Shown: positions 23,791-35,833, numbered from the stretch's first letter. The stretch is DNA of 64,000 nt from Isoetes taiwanensis (GCA_021234155.1 JAJEKV010000014.1:5907563-5971562); one strand, 5' to 3'. Notes: generated by a model from the sequence alone, not told the origin. Translations and numbers: made by a program.

Positions 23791-24500
23791 CTCTGATTAT
23801 TTTGCGAATTTTTTATAGTGTTGGGCTAGCAAGGAAATTGCAATTTCTGAGTTTCACTAAGGTATTAGTTCTGTCATTTTGCATTTTGCATTTTGCTTTT
23901 TGAAAAGGCAGTTGAAGCCCATATCTACATGCTTTTCAATACCTGCATGTATTCACTGGTTAAAAGTCTTCCTCATGCTTTCTCATGTGGGGATGTCTTC
24001 ATTGATTAAAGTCTGCCATCATATTCCTCTTTTTATGGTATCATTTCAGGGAATTGGCATGTCCCAAATTAAGCCAGTTCTTTCTAAAGTGCTACAGACA
24101 TGAATTGAAAGCATTATTCGAAAATAGGAGCCTCACTGCCTACCAGAAAGGCCGCAATTCTATCTTTCCTCTCATTCTTGAAATGTGTTAGTCCACAACT
24201 CTTTTACTCATTCATTTTAGCACCAAATCATATGTGCGGGTTTGTTTTCTTAGAAAATGCCTTTACTTATGTCAAGTCTAGGTTTTCAAAGACATTGGAA
24301 TGCCTGCAAATTTAGAAAGTGAAGCCAAAATATACATGGTTTTGCAGTGGAGTCATGGGTCTTTTTTGTTTGTAGGCTGGCTACATGGGATAATCACTAC
24401 AATCATTTCTGCGTGTTTTCGTAGACCAACACAGACTGAATTGCTTATTGATAAGATTGCAGAAGTTTTAGATTATACTTTAAAGGCAAGAATGGCATAA
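23791..24500 (+). CDS. 3'-terminal exons of an unrecognised gene (partial)
   Basis: Three stretches look like plant exons. Exon A ends near 23861 (TTTCACTAAG then GTATTAG). Exon B, about 24049-24188 after a TTTCAG acceptor, reads ELACPKLSQFFLKCYRHEL then KALFENRSLTAYQKGRNSIF and PLILEM. A later part, about 24295-24500, reads DIGMPANLESEAKIYMVLQW, SHG, then after an apparent TTTGTAG acceptor GWLHGIITTIISACFRRPTQ, TELLIDKIAEVLDYTLKARM, A, stop. Amino-acid composition and splice signals look real, but I do not recognise the family. The upstream part would lie where the satellite now is, so the gene is probably truncated or the exons are remnants. Exon limits and frame linkage are approximate. 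Confidence 0.4.
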
Positions 24501-24649
24501 AGCCATTGATTAATGTGCTTCCATTGCGTGCCTACAAAACAATGTGAACCAATAATGATTTTTCTTGCTGGCTAAATATAATCAATAACAATAAACAACA
24601 AGCTACAACGTGTTGTCAAAGTGTTTAGGAATGCAAGCTATAGTGTACC

Positions 24650-24919
24650 TTAGGCAGCTGCAACACCCTCAAGTTCTGTTCTAGCAGCTGCAACACCCTC
24701 ATCTTCTGTTGTCCCAACCTCAATATCAGCATGCTCAATTTGCATCTCAGCCTCTTTCTCCAAATTATATATTATCTGCGACGAGGCCATGTTAGCTGCG
24801 GCAACATTTAGGCTATTATGAGACCCAATTTCATTTGTAGCAGCCTCACTTAAGACAAGATATTTTTTCAGAGTGTTTGCTGAGCGTACAGGCGGTACAA
24901 TCTTCTTGTGTCTACTCAT
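24650..24919 (-). CDS. Hypothetical open frame, 89 codons
   Basis: Minus-strand frame MSRHKKIVPPVRSANTLKKY ... ending in two similar segments, TTEDEGVAAARTELEGVAAA. The basic N-terminus and Ala/Glu-rich C-terminus could be a short exon or a chance frame. The duplication GCAGCTGCAACACCCTCA (near 24654 and 24683) accounts for the C-terminal repeat. There is no family match and no clear splice context. Confidence 0.22.
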   Translation of the reverse strand: MSRHKKIVPPVRSANTLKKYLVLSEAATNEIGSHNSLNVAAANMASSQIIYNLEKEAEMQIEHADIEVGTTEDEGVAAARTELEGVAAA

Positions 24920-26700
24920 TAGCTTCTTAACGCAAACGAAACTTTTATCACCTGCCTATACCCTTGTTACGTTCACCTGTATTCAGCCAAAAGAAGCAAC
25001 CAACAATTAGGTGCAGACTCATTAAAGTGGACAACTAAATGAAAAAGTTAAATGGACAAGGAGTTAGAATCTCAAATATGGCTGTTACTATTTTATTTCC
25101 ATGAAAGCAGAGAATTAGAAAGATGCTGGAACACAATAGCTGCACAATTGATCTTCTTGGTTAAATGGATTGAATTGTTATCGGGCACATAGAACATTTA
25201 TTAAAATAAAGTAAGAAATAGGAAAGATATCGTTTATGACTAGGAAAAAAAATCCAAGTTGATGTTACTGTTAGCAGATTGTCTGGTTGGCTATGAGCAG
25301 TACCCCAGAAACATTGAAAGGGTAGGGCCCTTATTTATGGTATATTGCTAATGTATCTTGTACTTCTATTACCACGATGATGATGATGATGATGTATGAT
25401 TGCTAGATGCTAACATGTATGTACACTTCTGCTGTATAGGATTCCCATAGAGGACGTGGGACGAATGACACCTCCTTGTTCCTCACCCGGACACTTGGCC
25501 ATCCCAAGTGGTCCGAGTTAGACGGAGGGCCTTTCCATGGCGATGTAGTTGCCACGGGAGGGAAATTCCTCGTATTTATACGATGGGAGCATCATATAGA
25601 TTCTGGGAGCGTTTCAGAGCATGCTTTTGATAGATCACAATGATTGCACTGGGCCATGGTCTAACTCATTAGGTGGTTTGTTGTAGGGGACTTTGACTTA
25701 GGTTTAACTATCCCAACATAGTTAGTATGTGTGTTGGTCTAGTTAGGTATGAAGGTGTGAGTTATTATAGTTAAGTATGTTAAGTTCTTGGAGAAAGGAG
25801 GTCTCTTGTTTCCAAGGGCCATAACTTTTTCTAGGTAACTCGGATGGAGGCGATTTTGCACCAACGTGTCGGGAACGGTCCAATTAACCAACGACCACCG
25901 GTATCCGGCATTAAGACGACATCAAATAAGCGTGGGAGTATAGAGTGCGTGTCCGGCAAAACATCGTCTTAGAATTGCAAAAGAAATGCATGCTTTTCTC
26001 AACACGCACTCGTATAAAAATGCGTATTTCTGCCGCATAATTAGAAAAACAAAATGGAAAAAAATTTGAACTTTAAAAAAAAGTGATTGTTGTTTTTTCT
26101 GTTCCCATCTCGCCTACTTGTGCTCGCTGCCCCGCCCATCCACCATAGCCGCCGGAGAAGAGCTCGCTTCCCCATAACCTCGTACTTGGTCGCCGCCATA
26201 GCCGCCATACCAACACCTCCTTTTGAACCTTTTCCTACACCAATGAACATGGCTCATACCTGGGGTTACGTTAGTTATTGTAACCTCAGTGTTCATCAGA
26301 TATTTGCTGAGCTCGGCAAGCAGTTTTCCGACGACTCCGACAAGGTTGAGCTTCTTTTAGTCGAGCTCGTTCAACGATTTGTCATCGGACATAGGGTCTT
26401 TTACCCTATTTTCCATTTGTCGGAGTGGAAATGCCCTAGGACAACCCTACACATTGGTAGAGCAGCATGACTAAGTCCTGATGTTGGTCAAGTTTTACCC
26501 CCCTCCGTGTGTGGAGGTTTCCGAAGATGAAGCCATCCGAAGAGGCCGAAAAATTATGGGACTCTCCCGAGGTGATGACGCACGAGATGCCACTATTGAA
26601 ACATGTCAAGCAGATAGTCAGCCTTCTGTCATATCCAGGTTGGCCAAGTAGACTGTAGATCCTTTATCATCCTTATGGACACGAGTAGTATGCACAATTT
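24920..26700. other. Degenerate intergenic DNA, (GAT)n microsatellite
   Basis: A GAT triplet run of about seven units lies near 25375-25395. GC-richer DNA from 25440 to 26690 leads into the gypsy remnant and may be its decayed 5' part, but no gag motif (such as a CCHC knuckle) was found. The 127-codon frame at 26087-26470 has no recognisable domain. Confidence 0.4.
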
Positions 26701-26739
26701 TGCTTCACCTAGAATGGCAGAAGCCTTACAGCTTACTCC

Positions 26740-27985
26740 TTGATATCAAAGCCACGTCCAGTTATACTGGCTAGTGGGGTCGTGCACCATACTCAAGGTC
26801 CACGCATTAATTTGAATGTTCAATTACCAAAAGCACTCGTTGCTCTAGGGCCCGAGATTATGAATATTGGTCGGTATGATCTCATCGTGGGTACGGAATT
26901 CTTGGTTGCTGCAAAGGCAAACATTGATTATGAAAGGCGAGAATTGACCTTTAACATAGCTAATGGAGCTCGAGTAATCATAGCAGGTAAACCAGTTATT
27001 CCAATTATGCTCATTGCGTCAGTTGGATAAAGCCATCGAGAAGTATCAGGTTGTTTGTATTGTTAGACTTGCATCAGTAGAGGCCAAGTCTCAACAAGAA
27101 GAAGTTATTGACAGCTTGCCCACGGCAATAACAATCGTTCTTCGAGAATTCCACGACCTCTTTCCAGATGAGATTCATAGGTTGCCACCTTTCCGAGGCA
27201 TGGAATGTGAAATTACCTTAGAAATAGGTACTAAACAGAATGAGTACACCTGAATTGATAGAGCTTAAGAAGCAGTTGCAAGAGCTTTTCAAGTTGGAGT
27301 TCATTCGACCAAGTATGTCACACTTTGGTGCCCCTATTTTGTTTGTGAAGAAAAGGGATGATACCTTGAGGATGTGCATTAATTACAGGCAATTAAACAA
27401 GCACACGATTAAGAATCGGTATGCTCTACCGCATGCCGATGATTTGATGGATCAATTGCAAGGAGCTAAGTATTTCACAAAGATTGATCTTTGCCGAGGA
27501 TATTACCAAATAAGAATTCAGGAGGATGACATCTATAAATCCACTTTTCGGACATGTTATGGGCACTATGAGTTCACTGTTATGCCATTTGGGCTAACTA
27601 ATGCTCCTGCTACACTCATGAGGTTGATGAATGATGTCTTCCGCGAGTATCTTGATGACTTTGTCATCATTTTCTTTGATGACATCCTCATATGTAGCAA
27701 AACCTTAAAGGATCATGAGCATCATCTTTGGTTGGCGCTGCAGAAATTGAGACGCCATCAACTTTATGCTAAGTTCTCCAAATGTAGGTTTGCAACCACC
27801 AAGGTCGATTACTTGGAACACATTGTTTCTATTGAGGGAATAGCCACAGATCCAGCCAAGAAGATTGGCCGATCCCAACGAACGTGTCGGAGGTCCACAG
27901 TTTTTTAGAGTTGACCGTAAGTTTGTTAAGGACTTCGCTAAGCTTGCCGCACCTCTTATGGACCTTATTGGAGAGCAGTTGCCAC
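26740..27985 (+). pseudogene. Ty3/gypsy retrotransposon pol fragment (protease-RT)
   Basis: Three consecutive frames spell a plant Ty3/gypsy pol. 26740-27030 has the end of an aspartic protease (GRYDLIVGTEFL, then DYERRELTF). 27014-27253 has the linker (VLREFHDLFPDE, RLPPFRG). 27240-27908 has reverse transcriptase: [56 protein letters not shown], and the catalytic box FFDDILI where FxDD replaces the usual YxDD. 27865-27985 shows the start of the connection/RNase H region (KFVKDFAKLAAPLMDL). Frame shifts near 27020, 27240 and 27880 make it non-functional. Gag, RNase H, integrase and LTRs are absent. It stops where LINE B begins. Confidence 0.92.
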
Positions 27986-27989
27986 TGCC

Positions 27990-29426
27990 AACAAAAACAC
28001 ACGAGAGCGATTTGGTGAGTGGATTAAGAAAGATATGCCTTCAACTATTTCTTCTGCTCGAGTCTCTGCTGCTATTGATATGATGGTTTAGAATAATAGG
28101 AAGGATATTGGTAGTTTGCTTAGTGAGCTTCAGGCAAAGGAGAGTCAACTTGATTTTGAATTGCCTCCTGTGGATGTCTTCTATCAAGCGGAGGTGTGTA
28201 GGGATACTTTAATGGCATCTGGCTATAATGTTGTGCGGATTGATCATGATTTACACAAGAGATGTATCAGTAACTTGATGTCATTTGGTGTGATGGGCCA
28301 TTATACCGGCGCATATCTGGATATTAGGAAGCTTGGTTACTGGTTGACAGACCATCTTCGCAGGATTGGTCTTCCCGCTTATCGCTCTTTGAAAATGCTT
28401 GAGAAAAACTTCTTTTTGGTAATGTTTGATGATGCTGCTATTGCTGATCAACTGGTGGCTTAAGGTGTTGATCCTATGTGGAGTGATTACGTGCTATACC
28501 AACCTTATTCTCCTGGCTTCTCACCGGGTATGAGTAATGCTTTAAAGATGCCTTGTTGGTTTTCTATTTTAAATCTTCCACTTGACCTTCTTGTGCCGAA
28601 CTTCCTTGTGAGTGTTGCTAATGGTCTGGGTACTCACTTGGCTCATTCTATAGTTGATGGTGCTAAGATTTGTGTTTCTCTTCCTTGTGGTCGAGCTCTG
28701 CCTAGTTCAGTTATCATCAATAGTGGCCCTATGTTCCTCAAATTTGATTTGCAACTACTGAATGGTCTTTAGCTTGCTGATTTGTTTCCCCAACTTGAAC
28801 TCTTTGCAAATTTTCGTGCTAAGCGGGATTGCCCTGCCAATGTTCCTATTTCCTCTTCGCCTCTCACTTCTGCTTCCTCCAGGGCTGCACCTCCTCAGTC
28901 CACATCCTTTAAAGATGCGATTGATAGGGATGTTGATATGCCCTCTGCCTCTAATATGCAGTCTGCACCAGTTTTTAGTGCTGATGCTAGAGCTAAGTTG
29001 CAAATGATTCAAAAGCAGCAGGAACCGCGTGAAAGAGCTACAGATAGCTGGACAAAAGTTAATTTGAAGAAAGCTGCCCGTAATAAATTTGCTCAATCTG
29101 CCTCTCAGGCGGCGCATCCTAGCGGAGATGGACATAGTAGTGCTCAACAGCAGGCCATCATTTCTTTTTTTGAGGCTGAGGTACTCCGTGGAAGGCCAGA
29201 GCAGAGAGGAGGCTCTCCCTTACCACAATCTGCACATAACATGGAGAGGGTGGAGCAGAGCGGAGGCTCCCCTCTGCCAATTGTTCTAGGATGCAATGGA
29301 AGGGTGGAACAGAGAGGAGGCTCCCCCTTGCCACTTACTCGCACACGGTGGGCAGACCTCTCAGATGTAGTTAATCTTTCTGAGGCCACTGAGATGGATG
29401 TGGAGCACCCTCAACTGCCCACATGA
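27990..29426 (+). pseudogene. LINE B ORF1 (DUF4283-like nucleic-acid binding), stops in frame
   Basis: A single frame runs through with three stops (TAG 28089, TAA 28461, TAG 28770). It starts NTRERFGEWIKKDMPST. The middle part, NFFLVMFDDAAIADQLV, then MPCWFSILNLPLDLLVPNFL and VANGLGTHL, fits the DUF4283 fold found in ORF1 of plant LINEs: an RRM-like RNA-binding chaperone that coats element RNA. The C-terminus has three 18-residue repeats of the VEQRGGSPLP type and ends RWADLSDVV...EMDVEHPQLPT. Its TGA overlaps the ORF2 ATG in an ATGA. A CCHC knuckle was not seen. The stops make it inactive. Confidence 0.78.
29200..29345 (+). repeat. 54 bp coding minisatellite in LINE B ORF1
   Basis: Three in-frame copies of GAGCAG(A)G(A/C)GGAGGCTCCC encoding PEQRGGSPLPQ, VEQSGGSPLPI and VEQRGGSPLPL, spaced 18 codons apart. 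The same repeats occur in LINE A at 45945-46080, so they are an ancestral feature of this family's ORF1 hinge. Confidence 0.85.
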
Positions 29427-32283
29427 ATATTCTTTCTTGGAATGTTAGGGGAGTGGCTTCTTCCCCAAGCAAAAGGAGTAGGTTGTCCCTCTATCTATCT
29501 AAGTTCTCCATGGATCTATATTGTTTTCAGGAGCATAAAGTGCCGTACTGGTGATGTTCAAAAGCTGGCTAACATTTTGAGGCGTGAGTATAATAGCTGC
29601 TGAATTTCTTCAGTTGCAGAGAACTAATTTGTTGAATAGTGCAATCTCAGATCATAATGCACAATGGTTCTCTACTGGACAATCTCTCTGGCAAAGAGCT
29701 ACAAAAACTTACTTCAAGCTCAATACTAAACATTTGAAGGATAGTGAATTCATTGCAGGTTGTAGGAATGCGTGGTCTCATGAATTCACTCATAGTGGTG
29801 GCATGGCTGGTGGTATTGCTGCTCTCAGGGCTGTAAAATCCTTTGTAAAACAGTGGGGTCATGCACAGGTGGTCCAGACTAGAGGCCAATTAACCGGGTT
29901 ATATCCGAAGTTACAGAGATGCCGCGCTCTTGCCCCTTCTTCTGGTATTAGAGAGAAAATAATCTTGACAGAGATGAAAGCCATTGAGACGGCTCATGTG
30001 AATCAAGCCAGGATCAAGGCGAGATTGGAATGGTTTAGATCTGGTGATAGATGCTCTCACTTCTTTTTTCGGGCCGCTAAGAGAAGACATATGATGGCCT
30101 CTGTTAACTCCCTTATTTTGCCTGATAGTTTAGAGTGTTCTGATCCTGTTCAGTTGAAGCAGTATCTCCATGACCACTTTTTTTCATTTTTTTCCAAACA
30201 TCAGTTGCCCTTTCAAGAGGATATGCAATCTGCAGTCTTATCGAAGGTCCACCCCATTGTGTCAGCTGAGCAGCGTGCACACCTAGAATCAGAGATCACC
30301 ATCAATGACTTACATTCAGCTGCTTCTCTTTTAAAGAAAGACAAGTGCCCTGGTCTAGATGGTTTTCCAGTGGAATTTTTCCAAGAATATTGGGACTGGT
30401 TGGGTTGCGATCTTTGCAACGCTTGCTGTGAGTTTCGTAGGTTCAGAAGTTTGGATAAGATCCTCAATATTGGCTATATTTCTCTTATTCCCAAGTGTAA
30501 AGAACCAAAGGCAATATCTGATTGGCGGCCTATTACATTATTGTCTTCCGTATATAAAATATTTGCGAAGGCTGCATGATGTCTTGGCTGTATCAATCTC
30601 TCCTACCCAATCTGGATTCTTGCCAAGGAGGAGCATTTTAAACAATGTTGCTGCTGCTTATGAGGGTATGTATTGGGCCAGATTGAAAGATCATCGTATA
30701 GTCTATCTTAAGTTAGATTTTGCCAAGGCATATGACAGTGTGGATTGGGGATTTTTAAAAAAAATGCCTCTTAACATTGGGCTTTGGTCAGCAGTTTACC
30801 AATGATGTTATGAAGCTCCATATCTTGGCACAGTCTCTGTGTTGTTTGAGGGGGAACCCTCCACTATTTTTCGGTTGGGCGGGGTGTTCGCCAAGGTTGC
30901 CCATTGGCTCCACTTTTGTTCACAATAGTAGCTGAGGTCCTCTCACAACTCTTTGTTAAGGCCGTGCAGGACGGGATAGTGTAAGGGTTGAGTATGGAGA
31001 ATGGTTCACAGGAAATTTGTAATCTGTATGCTGATGATACGTTTCTCTTTCTTGTTGCGGATGTATACAATCTTCAGAATGCAAAGCTTCTTCTTGATAC
31101 GTTCTCTTTAGCATCTGGAGTTCTTGTTGGTTGGCCAAAGTGTTCTGCATTATGGACGCTTGATGGGATTGTGCCTTCTTGTTGATTTTCCTTGGAAGGT
31201 GCTTCCTCATGGGAAAGCTACTAAACTTCTTGGTATTCCTGTGGGCATTCATATTTCTACCTCCGATGCTTGGGATATTATCATAGAAGGGTTGCGAAAG
31301 CATTTGTTTTGGTGGAATACTGCTAAGCTCTCTCTGCCAGTACGAATAACTGTTGCTAAGCATGTTTTAAGTAATTCCCACGTCTATATGGCCTCTGTCC
31401 TTCTGGCTTCTCAGTCAAAATTTCAGTTGATTGTTACCATTGTAGTGCCCCTTGTTGGTGGATACCTGTGGAAAATAATCTTCCACTTTGTGCCTCAGTT
31501 CATCCATTAACTCAATGGCGCTGGAGGTTAGCAGAAATCTTGACAGTTGCGACATGGTATGATTCTAGCCAGTTAGAAACATAGCAAACCTTTCAAACAA
31601 AATTCTTATTGTCTCGATGGGATAGACCTATTTGGCAAAAGGTTGCTAGTACTCTGCCATTGGTTGCTCCAGAGGCTATTGAAGTGTGCATGTGGGTTTT
31701 CCACCAGAGTGTGCATGAGCATAGGCTTGTGAGCTCTATGTATAGGCTGCTGGTCAATGGTGATATCCTTCCGCCATCCACTAAGTGGTCCCTTCAGCTC
31801 TCACTTCCTAGTTGGAGACATATGTGGACTTGGGCTTGGGATAAACTACTCCATCCTAAGGTGGTTGTGCTTTGGTGGCAGATTCTTCATAGATGCCCTC
31901 ATGTGAATGTGCTTGTCCACAGATTTGATCCTCGAGTGTCAGCACTCTCCCCACTGTGCAAGCAAAGGGACGAGACCATTGAGCATTGTTTCCTTTTATG
32001 TGATCAGCTCCAGCCTGTTTGGTCTTGGCTGCTTTCTCTTTTTCATGTGACATTGATAAGTCAGCAAGTGCTTCTGGCTATTTATTCTGATACTTGGAAT
32101 AAGTTGCGGAGCCAAGCATTTCATTTAGCATCAGGATGGTTGTTGTGGTCCATCTGGAAGCGCAGAAGATTGTGTATCTTTCAGGGTTTGAATATTCCTC
32201 CTGCAGTTGTCCTCCAGGATGCACAAGCTAGAATCGTTAAGGCCTACCATTGTTCTTCCTTGCTCCTGCCAAGCGACAGTTGA
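29424..32283 (+). pseudogene. LINE B ORF2 (endonuclease-RT), deleted and frameshifted
   Basis: It starts MNILSWNVRGVASSPSKR, like element A, keeps QEHK, then loses most of the APE-type endonuclease: about 490 bp present in A between YN and the SDHN box are missing at about 29590. The RT follows in several frames: GLDGFPVEFFQ and WRPITLLSSVYKIFAK (to 30579), LDFAKAYDSVDWGF (about 30715), YADDTFLFL (about 31027), and the C-terminal zinc-binding region LCKQRDETIEHCFLLC (about 31955). Frame shifts near 30575, 30770 and 31180, and a deletion at about 31440 removing roughly 380 bp relative to A, leave no functional product. It ends at a stop at 32283. Confidence 0.9.
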
Positions 32284-32443
32284 TATTTGAGTCCTATTTG
32301 AGTGTGTTGTCTTGTGCATAGGCTGGTGGTGGTTCTACTCAGTGTATCATGATTATCCTCTGAGATTTTATTCCCGCCTCTACATTTGTATCTGGCTTTT
32401 GGCTTGGAGTTTCAATAAAGTTTGTCGTTCTTCAAAAAAAAAA

Positions 32444-33095
32444 GGGTTCAAGTGGCAATCCTGCTCAGACTGGTCTAAACATGGGCTTCATGCACTATCT
32501 AAAGCCTATGTGTTATCTGAAGATGTTACTACCAGCCCCTGTGTATGCTCCTGAGCTACCTCGTGCATTGGAACATCCAGATCCACATGTGGCTATGTCT
32601 CAATTACCGCCTCAGTCTGTACCATAGTGTATGCTCGCAATACGTATGCAGGCGTGTGTAGGGGAGAACTAGTGAGTCGTACATATTCCTTCATCAAGTC
32701 TTCCAGTATTTCTAGAACTTGTACCCAGCTGTCCCTGGGAAGTTGCATTGAAATTCCTGTATCAGTGATCACAGACCAAGTGGGTCCATAAGGGGACTTG
32801 GCTCAGCTACTGGTGGAGGTGGCAGACATAGCTTAGTCTTCACTATCTTTCTTGTCATTTCATTGGATTTCCAAGTCCTGGCAACAGGGGTGTGAACTGG
32901 GGGTTTTAGGGAACTGATAATTGAGCTAGGAGATAAATCCAAACCTTTATTGAAAAAATTGATATGTGGAAAGGGGACTGACTTGGGGGAATAAACTAAA
33001 ACTGGGAAGAATAAACCTGGCGGGGAAAGTTGGTATGCAAGTTTGGGGAAATGAATGGGAAAAAGATGGTTTTTTCTACGCCCGATTTGGGTTGG
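32444..33095. other. Intergenic DNA 3' of LINE B
   Basis: No gene recognised. The first bases, read as GFKWQSC, faintly recall the F.W...C box of gypsy RNase H, which would fit LINE B having inserted into the gypsy element. The rest does not support this. Confidence 0.35.
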
Positions 33096-33099
33096 ACTT

Positions 33100-33535
33100 C
33101 AGTGGAAACCTCCCCGCCTTTCCACGGAAGCCTCCCCAGCTTTCCCTGGAAACCTCCCTAACTTTCCATGGAAACCTCCCCAACTTTCCCTGTACGACCT
33201 GGGGAGGTTTCTACATTAGAAAATAGGGGAGGTTTCCACGGAAACCTCCCACGTTTCTGTGGAAACCTCCCCAACTTTCTGGGCATGACCTGGGGAGGTT
33301 TCCAATTAAGAAAACAAGGGAGGTTTCCACGGAAAGGTGGGGAGGTTTCAATAAAACTAAAAAGGAACCCCTCCTTAAATTTGCACGAAGATCAAGATTT
33401 CCCTTCGTGCATCTCGATCCTCGTGCGTTCCTCGTACGACTAAATGAGGTGGTTGCAAAAATTAATTACCATTTTTTTATATAAATATTTTATAGAAACT
33501 CCCCAACTTTCCAAAGAAACTAGGGGAGATTTCCA
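33100..33535. repeat. GGAAACCTCCCC minisatellite with inverted copies
   Basis: At least eight copies of GGAAACCTCCCCAACTTTCC-type units, the first half in plus orientation and many later copies inverted (GGGGAGGTTTCC). One junction forms an 11 bp palindrome, GGGAGGTTTCC (33227-33237) facing GGAAACCTCCC (33240-33250). The motif returns at 33497-33533 and 35834-35925. Confidence 0.85.
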
Positions 33536-33539
33536 CAAA

Positions 33540-34378
33540 ATGTCTAAAACCGCACAAAATTTATTCTCGTAGAGAGCTATTTCTGCAGCAGCAAGGAGAT
33601 CAACACTATTTGCAACATACAACTCAACAAAGTGTTGTTAAATGTTTGCCTTAAGCAAATTTGCAATCTGCAACTCAACAAAGTGTTGTTAAATGTATTG
33701 CCTTAAGCAAATGGATGTTGTGTTTATCATAGTTATATACATTCTATGGATCAATACTTCCTTTGCAAACTTTATTTTCTTCCACTTCATGCTTATCTGA
33801 TTTACATCCAATAGTTACTAACTAGTACCTCTGAGCAGTATAATCTTGAAAATATAGCAATTAACTTGTCGAAGGATTTGTTAAGTGGTGATTATTATGT
33901 CATACTACTATGCATATAACCCCATTTTGGACGATTCCCTTTTTGTCGTCAGGACTTTAGAATTGGCATTTGAAACCAAGCCAACTCTACAAATGTAGGT
34001 AGAGAACAACATTGAATATAGTTGAAATTATGCCAACTCTACAAATGTTTATGCACAAGCAAAGAATGATTTGGGAAGAATATGCAAGGAACCCCTTTCT
34101 TCCATGGGTTCTTTCAGAAAAGAATTTTACCAAGGTTTTGGCTCTGCCCCCTTTAGATTCCAAAATGCTTCTATGACCAAGGTTTTTGGCTCTGCCCCCT
34201 TTTTTTTGAAATGAAAATAAAAAAACAAAAAACGTTGCTTGTGCTTGGCAAAGGGACGAAACAGTGCAAAAGGATGCCTTTTGCTCAGTCGCTTTGGATG
34301 CCGGATTAGAAAGGATCTCAGGTTTACGCCACTTTGGGCTCTTATGAAGATCTAAGCTACTGATCAACGTTTTTTCTG
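33540..34378. other. Intergenic with local duplications
   Basis: Two direct duplications are seen: GCAACTCAACAAAGTGTTGTTAAATG-like blocks near 33615 and 33668, and ACCAAGGTTTTGGCTCTGCC near 34129 and 34177. No supported gene. Confidence 0.5.
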
Positions 34379-34661
34379 CAAAAAAGTCTGAGCTTTTTAA
34401 GCAAATCCTTTGCCTACGATTCTTTTGCAAGGGTCAACTTTTGCAAGCGATTCCAACAGGGACTTTTCCATATCTCATATTCAGATTATAAGACCCTATT
34501 GATCTAGAAATGGGCTGCAATAGCCAGTAGAAGAACCAAGTCTTTGACGGTTTCTATAAAAAAAAGTCTGAGATTCTTAAGCAAATTCTTTGCCAACGAT
34601 TCTTCTACAAGGGTCGATTTCTGCAAGCGATTCCAACAGGGCGTTTTCCATATCTCAACAG
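34379..34661 (+). repeat. Tandem duplication, ~181 bp period
   Basis: AAAAGTCTGAG..TTTAAGCAAAT.CTTTGCC..ACGATTCTT, then GCAAGCGATTCCAACAGGG and TTTTCCATATCTCA occur twice, about 181 bp apart. A third partial piece (ATTCAGATTATAAGACC...AACCAAGTCTT.GACGGT) is near 35338-35410. Confidence 0.75.
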
Positions 34662-35036
34662 CAGTCTTCAACCCCGAGTGCCACATAGGACAACCGATGT
34701 ACAGAGACCATCTAATAGGAAAAACAAAAAGGGACACACTGGCAAGATTTGGGGAGTCATGATCTAAGAATTGAAAAGGACAGGTGGAGGAAAGTGGAAA
34801 GAGAAAACCGTATTTGCAGAATCTGTAACACAGGGAAAGTGGAAGACGAGAGCCACATGCTCAATGAATGTACGGTGTATGGAGACATTAGGAACAGATA
34901 CATGGATATAAGATGGGGGCATCCGGTCCACATCCTAATGGCAAGAGGAGACACAATAAAAGAGCTGGCAGATGCAATCAGGGATATGACAACCAAGCAT
35001 CGGGAGGCTCACGAAGAAAGAGGGCTTCTTTTATGA
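34660..35036 (+). pseudogene. Non-LTR RT C-terminal zinc-knuckle fragment
   Basis: The frame reads QPMYRDHLIGKTKRDTLARF, then after a shift near 34755 GSHDLRIEKDRWRKVEREN, RICRICNTGKVEDESHMLNE, CTVYGDIRNRY. The pattern GSH.L.IE..R....R..R.C..C....VEDE.H.L..C..Y...R is the C-terminal zinc-binding tail of some non-LTR reverse transcriptases of a lineage different from LINEs A-D. Only this tail is left, ending at a stop at 35036. The upstream RT and endonuclease are absent. The family call rests on one motif region. Confidence 0.6.
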
Positions 35037-35833
35037 ACCTCCTGAAAGGTGGGACATTATGGCCCGAAAAGAGCTCAGCTGAAAGCTGATGATAGCGATG
35101 CACCACCGCACGGCCATGAGGCCGATTATAAGCAGGATGCTGGTATCAAAAGAAAACAAGAAAGGGCTACATTGTATCAGCGTGTTGCGCTAGTAGCACC
35201 CTATGGGAGCTCGCCCATGCTACATCAGTCCGGGGCCTTAGGGCACTAGGGACAATAATTCTAATTCTATTTCTATTTCTACTTCGTCTTGTTTTCAGGC
35301 TTCTACATTTCCAGCAGGGTCTCTGATTTGGGTCTATATTCAGATTATAAGACCTTATTGTTGCAGAAAAGGGCCGCCATAGCCAGTATAAGAACCAAGT
35401 CTTGGACGGTCCTGGACAGCCATTATGTTATCCATGTTTTTTTGAATTTTTATTTAATTTTCAAACCAAAAAAACAAGACCTCTCATAACACATCACATA
35501 ATGCATGCATGTCTGCCAATGAACCGGCTGAGCTTTTGCTTACAGTTGTGCTCCAAAACCACTCCAAAAACTGCTGAAAATATTCTAGAATCTGGATGGA
35601 TCGCTGAGAAACCTTCCACAGCCGTAATCCGGCACAAATTTTGATCAGTTTCTTGAGACACTCCTCTTCTTAATCAATTATGGCGCTGTTGTGGGCTCAA
35701 AAAAGCAATGTGGAATGAAAATAGGAAAGTTCTACGAAAAAGGGAAATAAATCTGACCGTTCACATTCATTTTGGGCTATTTATGACTTACTGCTATCGT
35801 AGATCAAGAAGATCTTTTTTGAGAAAACTTTAC
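35037..35833. other. Intergenic, possible 3' UTR of the RT fragment
   Basis: No gene is supported. It contains the third partial copy of the 181 bp repeat (about 35330-35410). Confidence 0.4.

Larger units (their letters stand above)
27986..32443 (+). mobile_element. LINE (non-LTR retrotransposon) B, decayed
   Basis: ORF1, ORF2 and a 3' UTR ending in TCGTTCTTC plus an A-run (32433-32443), preceded by AATAAA near 32416. It abuts the gypsy pol fragment at about 27970-27995. No target-site duplication was found, so the left edge is approximate. It belongs to the same family as LINE A, C and D. Large deletions in the endonuclease (about 29590) and C-terminal part (about 31440) compared with A show long decay. 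Confidence 0.88.

Noticed and set aside
26087..26470. 127-codon frame as gypsy gag
   Set aside because: No CCHC knuckle or gag motif is seen and the frame is not joined to the protease frame; left as unassigned.
29144..29389. Minus-strand frame with repeated GEPPLCSTLP peptides
   Set aside because: It is the antisense shadow of the ORF1 GGSPLP minisatellite; the plus strand has the family-consistent frame.
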